A stretch of 7,606 nt of DNA from an uncultured Anaerococcus sp. (GCF_937934665.1 NZ_CALGYW010000061.1:1-7606), one strand, 5' to 3'; positions 1 to 7,339 are shown, counted from the stretch's first letter. The notes: a model not told the origin generated them from the sequence alone. Numbers and translations: made by a program.

Positions 1-31
1 CCAAATAAATAAAGATTTCAAATTTTTAACG

Positions 32-70
32 AAAAAAATCCCCGACTAGGATTTTACTTAGTCGGAGATT
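32..70 (-). terminator. Intrinsic terminator of the yqfL-ppdK operon
   Basis: Read leftward, the RNA forms a 12-base-pair stem (arms 59-70 and 37-48; AAUCUCCGACUA against UAGUCGGGGAUU, with a single U-G wobble) around a 10-base loop (49-58), directly followed by a run of seven U (complement of the A run at 32-38, which overlaps the end of the stem). It lies 11 bases beyond the ppdK stop codon, which fits Rho-independent termination of the leftward operon. On the opposite strand the same hairpin is followed by GG and only five T (73-77), so weaker termination of a rightward transcript entering from the left is possible but not demonstrated. Confidence 0.93.
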
Positions 71-80
71 GGTTTTTATC

Positions 81-2705
81 TTATTTATTTTTTTCAATTG
101 CTTCTTGGGCTGCTGCAAGTTTAGCTATTGGAATTCTGAATGGTGAACAAGATACATAGTCAAGTCCTACGTTATATAGGTATTTAACAGTATTTGGTTC
201 GCCACCGTGCTCACCACATATACCTAGGTGGAGGGCAGGGTTAGATTTCTTACCTTTTTCTACAGCTGTTTCTACTAAGAAACCAACACCTTTTTGGTCT
301 AGAACTTGGAATGGATCCTTTTCTAGGATGTCTTTTTCGATGTAGGATGGTAGGAATTTACCTGCGTCATCTCTTGATAGACCGAAGGTCATTTGTGTCA
401 AGTCGTTGGTACCAAAGCTGAAGAAGTCTGTAATTTGTGCGATTTCATCTGCTGTGATAGCAGCTCTAGGAATTTCAATCATGGTACCTAATAGGTAGTC
501 AATTTCCATACCTTGCTCTTCAAATACTTTTTCGATTTCTTCTTTAACTATATTTTTAACGTAGTCTAGTTCGTGAACATCTGATGATAGTGGGATCATG
601 ATTTCTGGAACTACTTTGACGCCTTCTTTGTTTAGTCTAACTGCTGCTTGCATAATTGCTCTTGCTTGCATTTTAGAGATTTCTGGGTAGATTACGCCAA
701 GTCTTAGACCTCTGAAACCAAGCATTGGGTTTACTTCTTGAAGTTCTGATATTCTTTCGTGAACTCGTGCTGGCTCTATTTTTAGTTCTAGGGCAAGGTC
801 GGCTATTTCCTTTTCTCCCTTTGGTAAGAATTCGTGAAGTGGTGGGTCAAGAAGTCTTACTGTTACTGGTCTTTCTTCCATTAGTTTATAGATTTGATAG
901 AAGTCTTCTTCTTGCATTGGTAGGATTTTTTCTAGGGCTGATTCTCTTGTTTCAAGATCACTTGCTAGGATCATCTTTCTAACTTGGAAAATCCTATCAT
1001 CTGCAAAGAACATGTGTTCTGTCCTACATAGACCTATACCTTCAGCACCAAATTCTAGAGCTTGTTTAGCATCTCTTGGTGTATCGGCATTTGTTCTAAC
1101 TTTCATATCTCTATATTTGTCTACCCATTCCATAAATTTACCAAAGGCACCGTGCATTTGTGGTGGTTGAGTAGCAAGGTCACCTGCATAAATTTGACCG
1201 GTTGATCCGTCGATTGAGATTGTATCTTCGCTTGTAAGGACTACGTCTCCTATTCTCATAGTATGTTCAAGTTCATTTACGTGGATATCTGATGCACCAG
1301 ATACACAGCATTTACCCATACCTCTTGCTACTACTGCAGCGTGAGATGTCATACCGCCTCTAGCTGTAAGGATACCTACTGCTGATACCATACCTTCAAG
1401 GTCTTCTGGGCTTGTTTCTTCACGGACAAGGATAACTTTTTCTCCGTCTTTCCCTCTTTTTGCTGCTTCTGGGGCAGAGAAAGCAATTTTACCTACTGCT
1501 GCTCCTGGAGAAGCTGCAAGACCCTTAGTTAGGGCTTCTGCCTTATCAATAGCATCTTGAGTGAAAGTAGGGTGAAGAAGTCCGTCTAAGTCCTGTGGGT
1601 TAACCCTTAGTAAGGCTTCTTTTTCGCTAACTAGTCCTTCTTCTACCATATCTACTGCTACTTGGACAGCTGCTTGGGCAGTTCTCTTACCATTTCTAGT
1701 TTGAAGTAAGAATAGTTTACCTTCTTGGATGGTAAATTCCATATCTTGCATGTCTTTGTAGTGTTTTTCTAAAGTTTCTGCTGTATCTGCAAATTCTTTG
1801 TAAACATCTGGCATGATATCTTCAAGATGGCTTATAGGTTCTGGTGTTCTAACACCAGCTACTACGTCTTCACCTTGGGCATTCATTAGGTATTCACCAT
1901 AAAGAGCGTTTTCACCAGTTGCAGGGTTTCTTGAGAAGGCAACTCCTGTACCGCTTGTTTCGCCCATGTTACCAAATACCATGGTTTGAACGTTTACAGC
2001 TGTGCCCATCTTATCATCTATTTCATTTAGTTTTCTATAAAGGATAGCTCTTGGGTTATTCCATGAAGAAAATACTGCTGCTATAGCAAGGTCAAGTTGT
2101 TTTCTAGGTTCTTGTGGGAATTCTTCTCCTGCAAGATCTTTATAAACTACCTTATATTTTTCTACAACGTCAACAAAGTCTTCTGCTGTTAGGTCGTGGT
2201 CTGTTTTTACGCCCTTTTCTTCTTTTTTAGCTGTTAGAACTTCTTCAAATTTGTTTTTATCAAGTCCCATAGCTACGTCAGCAAACATTTGGATAAACCT
2301 TCTATAAGAGTCATAGGCAAATCTCTTATTGTTAGTTTTATTTTCAAGTCCCTTAACAGCAACATCGTTAAGACCTAGGTTTAGGATAGTATCCATCATA
2401 CCTGGCATTGATATAGGGGCTCCTGATCTAACTGAAACTAATAATGGGTCTTCGTTGTTACCAAAGGTCTTGCCATTGTGGGCTTCTAGATCTTTGATGT
2501 GGTTTGAGATTTCTTCGTTTAATTCATCCCAAATCTTTTGGTCTTCTTTGTAATATCTGATACATGCTTCAGTTGTTACAGAGAAACCATATGGTACGTT
2601 GATTTCCATATTTGTCATTTCTGCTAGGTTTGCACCCTTGCCGCCGAGAAGGTCTCTCATTGTTTTGTTACCTTCGTCGAAGTTATAAACGTATTTTGTG
2701 CTCAT
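81..2705 (-). CDS. ppdK: Pyruvate, phosphate dikinase (PPDK)
   Basis: Cytoplasmic enzyme that catalyses pyruvate + ATP + Pi <-> PEP + AMP + PPi; in anaerobes it can run in the PEP-forming or the glycolytic, PPi-using direction. The product is 874 residues, the same length as the well-studied Clostridium symbiosum enzyme, so it is complete. Seen in order: an N-terminal ATP-grasp nucleotide-binding domain (about 1-340, with GGKGANLAEM at 21-30 and SVRSGAPISMPGMMDT near 91-106); the swivelling phosphohistidine domain (about 390-510) with GGMTSHAAVVARGMG, where His455 is the phosphorylated residue and Thr453 the regulatory threonine; and the C-terminal PEP/pyruvate TIM barrel with GLCRTEHMF (559-567), Arg617, GTMIEIPRAA (740-749), FGTNDLTQ (764-771) and GICGEHGGEP around the catalytic Cys830. 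The ATG shares an ATGA overlap with the upstream regulator gene, and a purine-rich AAGGAAAGGAA site (2711-2721) lies 5 bases upstream. Nothing is truncated or missing. Confidence 0.98.
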   Translation of the reverse strand: MSTKYVYNFDEGNKTMRDLLGGKGANLAEMTNMEINVPYGFSVTTEACIRYYKEDQKIWDELNEEISNHIKDLEAHNGKTFGNNEDPLLVSVRSGAPISMPGMMDTILNLGLNDVAVKGLENKTNNKRFAYDSYRRFIQMFADVAMGLDKNKFEEVLTAKKEEKGVKTDHDLTAEDFVDVVEKYKVVYKDLAGEEFPQEPRKQLDLAIAAVFSSWNNPRAILYRKLNEIDDKMGTAVNVQTMVFGNMGETSGTGVAFSRNPATGENALYGEYLMNAQGEDVVAGVRTPEPISHLEDIMPDVYKEFADTAETLEKHYKDMQDMEFTIQEGKLFLLQTRNGKRTAQAAVQVAVDMVEEGLVSEKEALLRVNPQDLDGLLHPTFTQDAIDKAEALTKGLAASPGAAVGKIAFSAPEAAKRGKDGEKVILVREETSPEDLEGMVSAVGILTARGGMTSHAAVVARGMGKCCVSGASDIHVNELEHTMRIGDVVLTSEDTISIDGSTGQIYAGDLATQPPQMHGAFGKFMEWVDKYRDMKVRTNADTPRDAKQALEFGAEGIGLCRTEHMFFADDRIFQVRKMILASDLETRESALEKILPMQEEDFYQIYKLMEERPVTVRLLDPPLHEFLPKGEKEIADLALELKIEPARVHERISELQEVNPMLGFRGLRLGVIYPEISKMQARAIMQAAVRLNKEGVKVVPEIMIPLSSDVHELDYVKNIVKEEIEKVFEEQGMEIDYLLGTMIEIPRAAITADEIAQITDFFSFGTNDLTQMTFGLSRDDAGKFLPSYIEKDILEKDPFQVLDQKGVGFLVETAVEKGKKSNPALHLGICGEHGGEPNTVKYLYNVGLDYVSCSPFRIPIAKLAAAQEAIEKNK

Positions 2706-3520
2706 AATTTTTCCTTTCCTTTATTTTGATTTAATTTGCCAATGATAATTTCTGAAGTTTCTTCGATAGACTTATAAGTAACGTCTATGATCATACATCC
2801 TAGGTCATTCATAAGCTCAAGTGCATAATCGATTTCCCTATCGATCCTTTCCTTAGAGGAGTAGAGGGAATCTACAGATAGGTTTAATGATTTAAGTCTT
2901 TCTTCCCTTATTTTTTTTAGTACATCCTTATCTATGGTAAGGCCAAAGATTTTACTTGGTTCTATTTCAAAAAGCTCATGGGGAACTTTCGAATCAACCA
3001 AGATAGGAATGTTACTAACCTTAAGTCCCTTACTTGCAAGGTACATAGATAAGGGGGTCTTTGATGACCTTGAAACTCCAATTATTGCTATATCGCAAAA
3101 AGCAAGTCCCTTAAAATCTTGTCCATCATCAAAATTAATGGCAAAATCTAGGGCTTCTATCCTTTTTTTGTGGTATATATCAGGAAGATTAGCAATCTCT
3201 TCGCTAGGATTTTTATCCTGGCTAAGAATACTTGCCATTTCTTCTACTGCTATGTCCACAAGTCCTATTTCTTTTATGTTTTTACTAGATAGGTAGCTTT
3301 TGACATAGGCTTTCATTTTAGAATCTCTAAATGAGTGATAAATTATCGAATTGTCTGAATCTTTTATAGAGATAAGTAGTTTATTTAATTTTGCCTTGCT
3401 ATTTATTCTATCGAATAGTTTTACCTCATAAGGTTTGTCAAAATGCCTCATGGTTTCCTTGACTATTTCGATAAGACCAATAGCACTACTATCTGAGATT
3501 ATATATATAACTAATTTCAT
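2702..3520 (-). CDS. yqfL: PPDK regulatory protein (kinase/pyrophosphorylase, DUF299 family)
   Basis: Bifunctional regulator of PPDK. From family knowledge it uses ADP to phosphorylate the threonine two residues before PPDK's catalytic histidine, which inactivates the enzyme, and it removes that phosphate by Pi-dependent phosphorolysis releasing PPi. The 272-residue length is normal for the family. Visible hallmarks are the N-terminal YIISDSSAIG segment (6-15), YHKKRIEALDFAINFDDGQD (116-135), the P-loop-like GVSRSSKTPLSMYLASKG (148-165), and the NIPILVDSKVP segment (170-180) where relatives have a similar N-P-hydrophobic stretch. The ATG at 3520 is preceded by AGGAG (3526-3530) with 5 bases of spacing. 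The stop overlaps the ppdK start by 4 bases, so regulator and target are made together. A homologue (PpsR) in enterobacteria acts on PEP synthase, but the adjacent ppdK makes PPDK the clear partner. No CcpN-like repressor gene, often next to this gene in bacilli, is seen here. Confidence 0.95.
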   Translation of the reverse strand: MKLVIYIISDSSAIGLIEIVKETMRHFDKPYEVKLFDRINSKAKLNKLLISIKDSDNSIIYHSFRDSKMKAYVKSYLSSKNIKEIGLVDIAVEEMASILSQDKNPSEEIANLPDIYHKKRIEALDFAINFDDGQDFKGLAFCDIAIIGVSRSSKTPLSMYLASKGLKVSNIPILVDSKVPHELFEIEPSKIFGLTIDKDVLKKIREERLKSLNLSVDSLYSSKERIDREIDYALELMNDLGCMIIDVTYKSIEETSEIIIGKLNQNKGKEKL

Positions 3521-3549
3521 AATTTCTCCTGCACCAAGACTCTAAAGAT

Positions 3550-3578
3550 ATTATACCAAATTTTTCGAAATAATGAAA
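3550..3578 (-). promoter_or_regulatory. Promoter of the yqfL-ppdK operon (extended -10)
   Basis: On the leftward strand a perfect TATAAT (3550-3555) is preceded by TGG, forming an extended -10 (TGnTATAAT). At 17 bases spacing the -35 position (3573-3578) reads TTTCAT, a poor match to TTGACA, which the extended -10 could compensate. Transcription would start near 3543, leaving a short leader of about 20 bases before the start codon at 3520. This is the only good sigma-A-type promoter I see in the leftward direction in the intergenic region. Confidence 0.72.
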
Positions 3579-3587
3579 ATATTTTCA
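3574..3587. promoter_or_regulatory. Perfect 14-base palindrome, candidate operator
   Basis: TGAAAATATTTTCA is its own reverse complement and covers most of the -35 region of the yqfL-ppdK promoter, where a bound repressor would block RNA polymerase. The outer bases match the catabolite-responsive element bound by CcpA (TGWNANCGNTNWCA), but the central CG of that motif is TA here. That CG is normally important, so CcpA control is doubtful and another dimeric regulator is equally possible. The surrounding DNA is very AT-rich, so a chance palindrome cannot be excluded. Confidence 0.4.
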
Positions 3588-3631
3588 CAAGTTTTATATA
3601 AATACTTATTATCTATATATCAATCATAGCT

Positions 3632-3714
3632 AATCAATATTTATTTATAAAAAATTTTATAGGAAATCAATATCATGTAAAAAATGATAATTTTTTTTAT
3701 CAAAGAGAATCAAT
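3632..3714 (+). repeat. Three dispersed AATCAAT direct repeats
   Basis: AATCAAT occurs exactly at 3632-3638, 3665-3671 and 3708-3714, and a near copy TATCAAT lies at 3618-3624. The copies are 33 and 43 bases apart (start to start) and the last one ends one base before the -35 of the valS promoter. No protein-binding family is recognised; they could be sites for a regulator of either divergent operon, or chance in this AT-rich spacer (150 of 180 bases in 3541-3720 are A or T). Confidence 0.35.
3671..3702. repeat. Alternating inverted repeats (TATCAT / ATGATAA / TTATCA)
   Basis: TATCAT (3671-3676), ATGATAA (3684-3690) and TTATCA (3697-3702) form two overlapping inverted repeats that share the middle arm, with gaps of 7 and 6 bases. 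Half-site centres are about 13-14 bases apart. Read leftward, the TGATAA/TTATCA pair would be an A/T-only hairpin followed by six T, which is too weak to call a terminator. It lies just upstream of the valS promoter; a protein-binding role is conceivable but unproven. Confidence 0.3.
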
Positions 3715-3715
3715 G

Positions 3716-3743
3716 TTGACTTTTAGGGAAAAATTAATATAAT
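3716..3743 (+). promoter_or_regulatory. Promoter of the valS operon
   Basis: TTGACT (3716-3721) and a perfect TATAAT (3738-3743) are separated by 16 bases, a strong sigma-A-type promoter. Transcription would start near 3750, about 15 bases before the first pairing arm of the T-box, which is the usual arrangement for such leaders. The predicted leader is then about 200 bases long. Confidence 0.88.
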
Positions 3744-3764
3744 ATTCTAAAGTTAAATACTAAC

Positions 3765-3951
3765 ATTGAAAGAGGATTAGCCTAAAAAGTCCTTTAGAGA
3801 GAAGATGGTTGGTGCAAATCTTTGGATAGACTAGGTGAAGGTTGCTTTCATATATGTTAATGTAGCATGCATAAATGCAAAAGAGAGTCTTATTAGAAGA
3901 AATTTAGGTGGTAACGCGATAATTCGTCCTAGAATGCGTTATCACTTTTTT
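3765..3951 (+). ncRNA. T-box leader (tRNA-Val sensing riboswitch) of valS
   Basis: The untranslated leader binds tRNA-Val and lets transcription continue into valS when the tRNA is uncharged. Stem I closes with UGAAAG (3767-3772) against CUUUCA (3845-3850) and continues with CCUA (3781-3784) against UAGG (3832-3835). Between these lies the specifier loop, whose 3' side GAAGGUUG (3837-3844) carries the valine codon GUU at 3841-3843 after the typical GAA. Further up are the AGAGAG element (3796-3801), a stem AAGAU (3802-3806) with AUCUU (3818-3822), and the GGUGC apical motif (3811-3815). The T-box proper is AGGTGGTAACGCG (3906-3918). Its antiterminator pairs 3903-3908 with 3928-3933 and 3916-3918 with 3925-3927, leaving the 7-base bulge UGGUAAC (3909-3915), whose UGGU matches the ACCA end expected of tRNA-Val. 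The region between stem I and the antiterminator is short, with only small possible hairpins. Confidence 0.95.
3908..3951 (+). terminator. T-box attenuator terminator
   Basis: GUGGUAACGC (3908-3917) pairs over all ten positions with GCGUUAUCAC (3936-3945), including one G-U wobble, across an 18-base loop and is followed at once by six U (3946-3951). The 5' arm contains the T-box bulge, so this hairpin and the antiterminator cannot form together. It is the default OFF state when tRNA-Val is charged. Confidence 0.95.
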
Positions 3952-3956
3952 AATTG

Positions 3957-3963
3957 AGAGGAG
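3957..3963 (+). promoter_or_regulatory. Ribosome binding site that fixes the valS start
   Basis: AGAGGAG lies 5 bases upstream of the ATG at 3969, ideal Shine-Dalgarno spacing. An in-frame TTG at 3954 would extend the protein by five residues but sits in front of this site and nearly against the terminator U run, so the ATG at 3969 is the better start. Confidence 0.88.
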
Positions 3964-3968
3964 AAAAT

Positions 3969-6605
3969 ATGGATACAAAGTATAATCCACAAGATTTTGA
4001 GAAAAAAATCTACCAAGAATGGGAAAGGGGAGGCTATTTCAAGGCGGGAGTAAATCCTGATAAAAAACCATTTACAATTGTAATGCCACCACCAAATGTA
4101 ACAGGCCAGCTTCACTTAGGCCACGCCCTAAATAATACCTTACAGGATATAATAATTAGGTATAAAAGACTTGCAGGTTTTGAGGCCCTATGGATACCAG
4201 GAACTGACCATGCCTCTATATCTACTGAGGCCAAGGTAGTTGGTAAAATTGCAAAAGAAGGGAAGACCAAGGCCGATTTAGGCAGAGATGGCTTCCTTAA
4301 GGAAGCTTGGGATTGGACCCATGAGTACGGCGGTACAATAAAAAAACAATTAAGAACAATAGGTGTTTCTTGCGATTGGGACCACGATTCATTCACCATG
4401 GATGAAAATTTAACAAAAGCTGTCAAAAGAGTTTTCAAAAAAATGTATGATGACGGTCTAATCTACAGGGGAAATAGAATTGTTAACTGGGATCCAATGG
4501 CAGAAACAGCTATATCTGATGCAGAAGTTTACCACAAAGATCAAAAGGGCAAGCTTTGGTATATCAAATACCGCTATGAAGATAGCGATGACTATATAAT
4601 AATTGCTACAACTCGTCCAGAAACCATGCTCGGTGACCTTGCTGTAGCAGTAAATCCAGAAGACGAAAGATTTAAAGATAAGATTGGTAAAAACCTAATT
4701 TTACCACTTGTAGGTAGAAAAATCCCTATAATTGCAGACTCCTACGTAGATATGGAATATGGTACAGGTTGTGTAAAAATAACCCCATCCCATGACCCTA
4801 ATGACTTTGAAGTTGGTGCCCGCCACGACCTTGGCCAATGTGTTGTTCTTGACACTACTGCCCATGTTGTTGATGGCTATGGCAGATATTCTGGTATGGA
4901 TAGGTATGAAGCCAGAGAAGCTATGCTTGAAGATTTAGAAAAAGAAGACCTTCTTGTAAAAATCGAAGAAATCGACCATGCAGTTGGTTATTCTGAAAGA
5001 ACAGATGTAGTTATAGAACCACTTATTTCTAAACAATGGTTTGTAAAGATGGATGGATTTGCCAAGATGTGTATAGATGCCTATAACTCTGGCGAATTAA
5101 CATTAATTCCAGATAACCTTTCAAAAACCTACATGAACTGGCTAGAAAATATCAGAGACTGGACTATTTCACGCCAACTTTGGTGGGGGCATAGACTTCC
5201 TGTATTTTATACAGAAGATGGAAAAATCATAGTATCAGAAGACGAACCAGATGAAAAAGGGATGCTGGAAGGTAAAAAGGTAACCCAAGAAGAAGACACC
5301 CTTGATACTTGGTTCTCATCAGCTCTATGGCCTTTTGCAACCCTAGGGTGGCCAGAAGAAAACGAAGAATTTGATTATTTCTTCCCAACAGATATCCTTA
5401 TAACTGGCTACGATATAATCTTTTTCTGGGTAATAAGAATGGTATTTGCTTCTCTTTATACAACAGAGAAAGTGCCTTTCTCCCACGTCTTATTTACAGG
5501 TCTTATTAGAGATAGCCAAGGAAGAAAGATGAGCAAGTCTTTAGGAAATGGTGTAGACCCAATAGATGTAGTAGAAAAATACGGAGCGGATGCCCTTAGA
5601 TTTACTCTAATAACAGGCAACTCTCCAGGTAATGATATGAGATATGATGAAGATAAGCTTCTTGCATCAAGAAACTTTGCCAACAAACTTTGGAATGCAT
5701 CAAGATTTGTCCTTATGAATATAGACGAGTCTGATGATTTAGACTTTGATGGAAAAAATCTAACACTCGAAGATGAATGGATCCTAAAAAGACTTAACCA
5801 AGTTATAGAAGACGTATCCAAAAACCTTGATAAGTACGAAATAGGCCTTGCGGCTGATAGGATTGAAGACTTTATTTGGAATGAATACTGCGATTGGTAT
5901 ATAGAATTTGCCAAAATTAGACTTTATGGAGAAGATGCTCAAGCTAAGGCAAATGTAAAGAAAGTCCTTCTTTATGTTCTAAAAAACATGCTAGTTATCC
6001 TTCATCCATTTATGCCATTTATAACAGAAGAAATTTATTCTTCCCTACCAAACAAAAAAGACATGCTAATAATTGAAGATTGGCCAGAAATAAAGGAAGA
6101 ATTTAACTTCATAGAAGAAGAGAAAAACGTAAATTCAGTAATTAAGGCAATAACAGCCATCAGAAACCAAAGAGCTAGCCTAAATGTACCAGCAAAAACC
6201 AAGCAAAAACTAACCATTGTTGCAGAAAACGGAGAAAATAAGGCCCTTATAGAAAAAATCAAAGACCAATTTATAAACCTAGCTAGCGCAAGTGAAGTAG
6301 AAGTTTTAAACAAGGATGAGGCAAATATAGCTGATGAAGGTCTTGTAAAACTTGTCTTTAACGAATTTTCTGTCTATATGTCACTTGACGAACTAATGGA
6401 CTATGAAAAGGAAAAAGAACGTCTAAAAGGCGAGATTAAAAAAATCGAATCAGAAATTAAAAGAGCAGAAGGCAAGCTTTCAAACAAGGGCTTTACAGAT
6501 AAGGCACCAGAGGCTGTAGTAAACAAGGAAAGAGAAAAACTTGCTGACTACAAGGATCTTTTAGAAAAAACCAAGGCTAGCCTTGAAGAAATAAAGGATA
6601 AGTAA
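3969..6605 (+). CDS. valS: Valine--tRNA ligase (ValRS)
   Basis: Cytoplasmic class I aminoacyl-tRNA synthetase that joins valine to tRNA-Val using ATP and hydrolyses mischarged threonine. The product from ATG 3969 is 878 residues, close to the usual bacterial length of about 880. Visible in order: PPPNVTGQLHLGHALN with the HIGH-type HLGH at 49-52; PGTDHASISTEAKV (77-90); the CP1 editing domain, including ATTRPETMLGD (213-223) and YGTGCVKITPSHDPNDF (264-280); the second half of the Rossmann catalytic core with DWTISRQLWWGHRLP (397-411), DTWFSSALWPFATLGWP (446-462) and the KMSKS loop (520-524); the helical anticodon-binding domain with LHPFMPFITEEIY (678-690); and a charged C-terminal coiled-coil arm (about 810-878) typical of ValRS. 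The CxxC zinc knuckle found in some relatives is absent between 411 and 445. The stop overlaps the next start by one base (TAATG). Expression is controlled by the T-box leader. Confidence 0.98.
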   Translation: MDTKYNPQDFEKKIYQEWERGGYFKAGVNPDKKPFTIVMPPPNVTGQLHLGHALNNTLQDIIIRYKRLAGFEALWIPGTDHASISTEAKVVGKIAKEGKTKADLGRDGFLKEAWDWTHEYGGTIKKQLRTIGVSCDWDHDSFTMDENLTKAVKRVFKKMYDDGLIYRGNRIVNWDPMAETAISDAEVYHKDQKGKLWYIKYRYEDSDDYIIIATTRPETMLGDLAVAVNPEDERFKDKIGKNLILPLVGRKIPIIADSYVDMEYGTGCVKITPSHDPNDFEVGARHDLGQCVVLDTTAHVVDGYGRYSGMDRYEAREAMLEDLEKEDLLVKIEEIDHAVGYSERTDVVIEPLISKQWFVKMDGFAKMCIDAYNSGELTLIPDNLSKTYMNWLENIRDWTISRQLWWGHRLPVFYTEDGKIIVSEDEPDEKGMLEGKKVTQEEDTLDTWFSSALWPFATLGWPEENEEFDYFFPTDILITGYDIIFFWVIRMVFASLYTTEKVPFSHVLFTGLIRDSQGRKMSKSLGNGVDPIDVVEKYGADALRFTLITGNSPGNDMRYDEDKLLASRNFANKLWNASRFVLMNIDESDDLDFDGKNLTLEDEWILKRLNQVIEDVSKNLDKYEIGLAADRIEDFIWNEYCDWYIEFAKIRLYGEDAQAKANVKKVLLYVLKNMLVILHPFMPFITEEIYSSLPNKKDMLIIEDWPEIKEEFNFIEEEKNVNSVIKAITAIRNQRASLNVPAKTKQKLTIVAENGENKALIEKIKDQFINLASASEVEVLNKDEANIADEGLVKLVFNEFSVYMSLDELMDYEKEKERLKGEIKKIESEIKRAEGKLSNKGFTDKAPEAVVNKEREKLADYKDLLEKTKASLEEIKDK

Positions 6606-7339
6606 TGTACGGTGAGTTTTCCTATATCTATGATAAATTAAGTTTTGATATAGAATACGAAAAGTATGCTAAAAATATCAAGGATCTTGCCAAAGATTAT
6701 AAAATAGGAAAGGAGAATATGCTTGAGCTTGCTTGTGGCTCAGGCATGCTCACTAATTATTTTTTCGATGACTATAAAAGGATAGATGCCCTTGATATAT
6801 CAACAGACATGCTAAACTGTTTTGCAGAAAAATACGATAATGACAAGGTAAACTTAATCTACTATGATATGGTAGAATATGAGAAAAAAGATTTTTATGA
6901 CCTAATAGTAATCCTTTTAGATAGTGTAAACTATGTTACAAACCCAGCTGACCTTGAGAAGTTATTTAGAAACTCCTATGATAATCTCAAGGACGATTCG
7001 CTCCTAGTTTTTGATATAAATTCAGAGATGAAAATGAGAGAGATTTTTGGATCAGAATGTTATGTCTATGAGTATGAGGATATCTTCTATACCTGGGATA
7101 ATTACCTAGAGGATGAGTTAATAGATATGAACTTAAACTTTTTTGTAGAAAATCCTGACGGGTCCTACAAGCGAATTGAGGAATACCAACAAGAAAGAAT
7201 TTATACTATAGACTATGTAAAAAATTTGCTTCAAAAAACTGGTTTTACTGACATAAGGATTTTTGATGAGGATACCATGGGTGATGTAAATGAAGATACC
7301 TTAAGAGTCTTATTTTCAGCAAGAAAGGCGGAAAAATGA
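6605..7339 (+). CDS. Class I SAM-dependent methyltransferase (YqeM-like)
   Basis: Predicted soluble methyltransferase of unknown substrate, 244 residues. The N-terminus (EFSYIYDKLSFDIEYEKYAKNI, about 4-25) resembles the YqeM branch of small Firmicute methyltransferases, which start with a similar F-x-x-x-YD-x-L...YEKW pattern. Motif I is LELACGSGMLT (40-50), the glycine-rich SAM loop; the acidic residue that normally binds the SAM ribose is Asp64 in DALDIS; YYDMVEY (86-92) and LLDSVNYV (104-111) fit the following strands. The C-terminal half (about 150-244) is rich in aspartate, glutamate and tyrosine and ends with a typical last strand (DTLRVLFSARK). The ATG overlaps the valS stop by one base and AAAGGA (6593-6598) in the valS end serves as Shine-Dalgarno site, so it is translationally coupled to valS and lies under the T-box. 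The substrate cannot be inferred; tRNA, a protein or a small molecule are all open. Confidence 0.87.
   Translation: MYGEFSYIYDKLSFDIEYEKYAKNIKDLAKDYKIGKENMLELACGSGMLTNYFFDDYKRIDALDISTDMLNCFAEKYDNDKVNLIYYDMVEYEKKDFYDLIVILLDSVNYVTNPADLEKLFRNSYDNLKDDSLLVFDINSEMKMREIFGSECYVYEYEDIFYTWDNYLEDELIDMNLNFFVENPDGSYKRIEEYQQERIYTIDYVKNLLQKTGFTDIRIFDEDTMGDVNEDTLRVLFSARKAEK

Noticed and set aside
725..982. Rightward open frame of 85 codons, rich in Leu and Phe, looking like a small membrane protein
   Set aside because: It lies wholly antisense inside ppdK and its hydrophobicity comes from reading the complement of Glu/Lys-rich codons; no ribosome binding site or promoter is seen.
2329..3296. Rightward open frames at 2329-2553 and 2934-3296
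   Set aside because: Both are antisense to ppdK and yqfL, have no recognisable domain, and lack supporting start signals.
3574..3587. Calling the palindrome a true CcpA cre site
   Set aside because: The central CG required in cre sites is TA here, so it is reported only as a candidate operator.
3685..3702. TGATAAT...TTATCA as a Fur box or a leftward terminator
   Set aside because: The six-base gap does not fit the Fur 7-1-7 arrangement, neighbouring genes have no iron role, and an A/T-only 6-pair stem is too weak to terminate.
3840..3842. GGU (glycine) as the T-box specifier codon instead of GUU
   Set aside because: The downstream gene is clearly a valyl-tRNA synthetase, and the shifted register GUU gives the valine codon in the same loop.
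3954..3968. TTG at 3954 as an earlier valS start
   Set aside because: The Shine-Dalgarno AGAGGAG lies downstream of it and points to the ATG at 3969; the TTG is only 2 bases from the terminator U run.
4112..6313. Leftward open frames at 4112-4438, 5456-5914 and 6035-6313
   Set aside because: All lie inside valS on the opposite strand, with serine- and phenylalanine-rich compositions typical of shadow frames.
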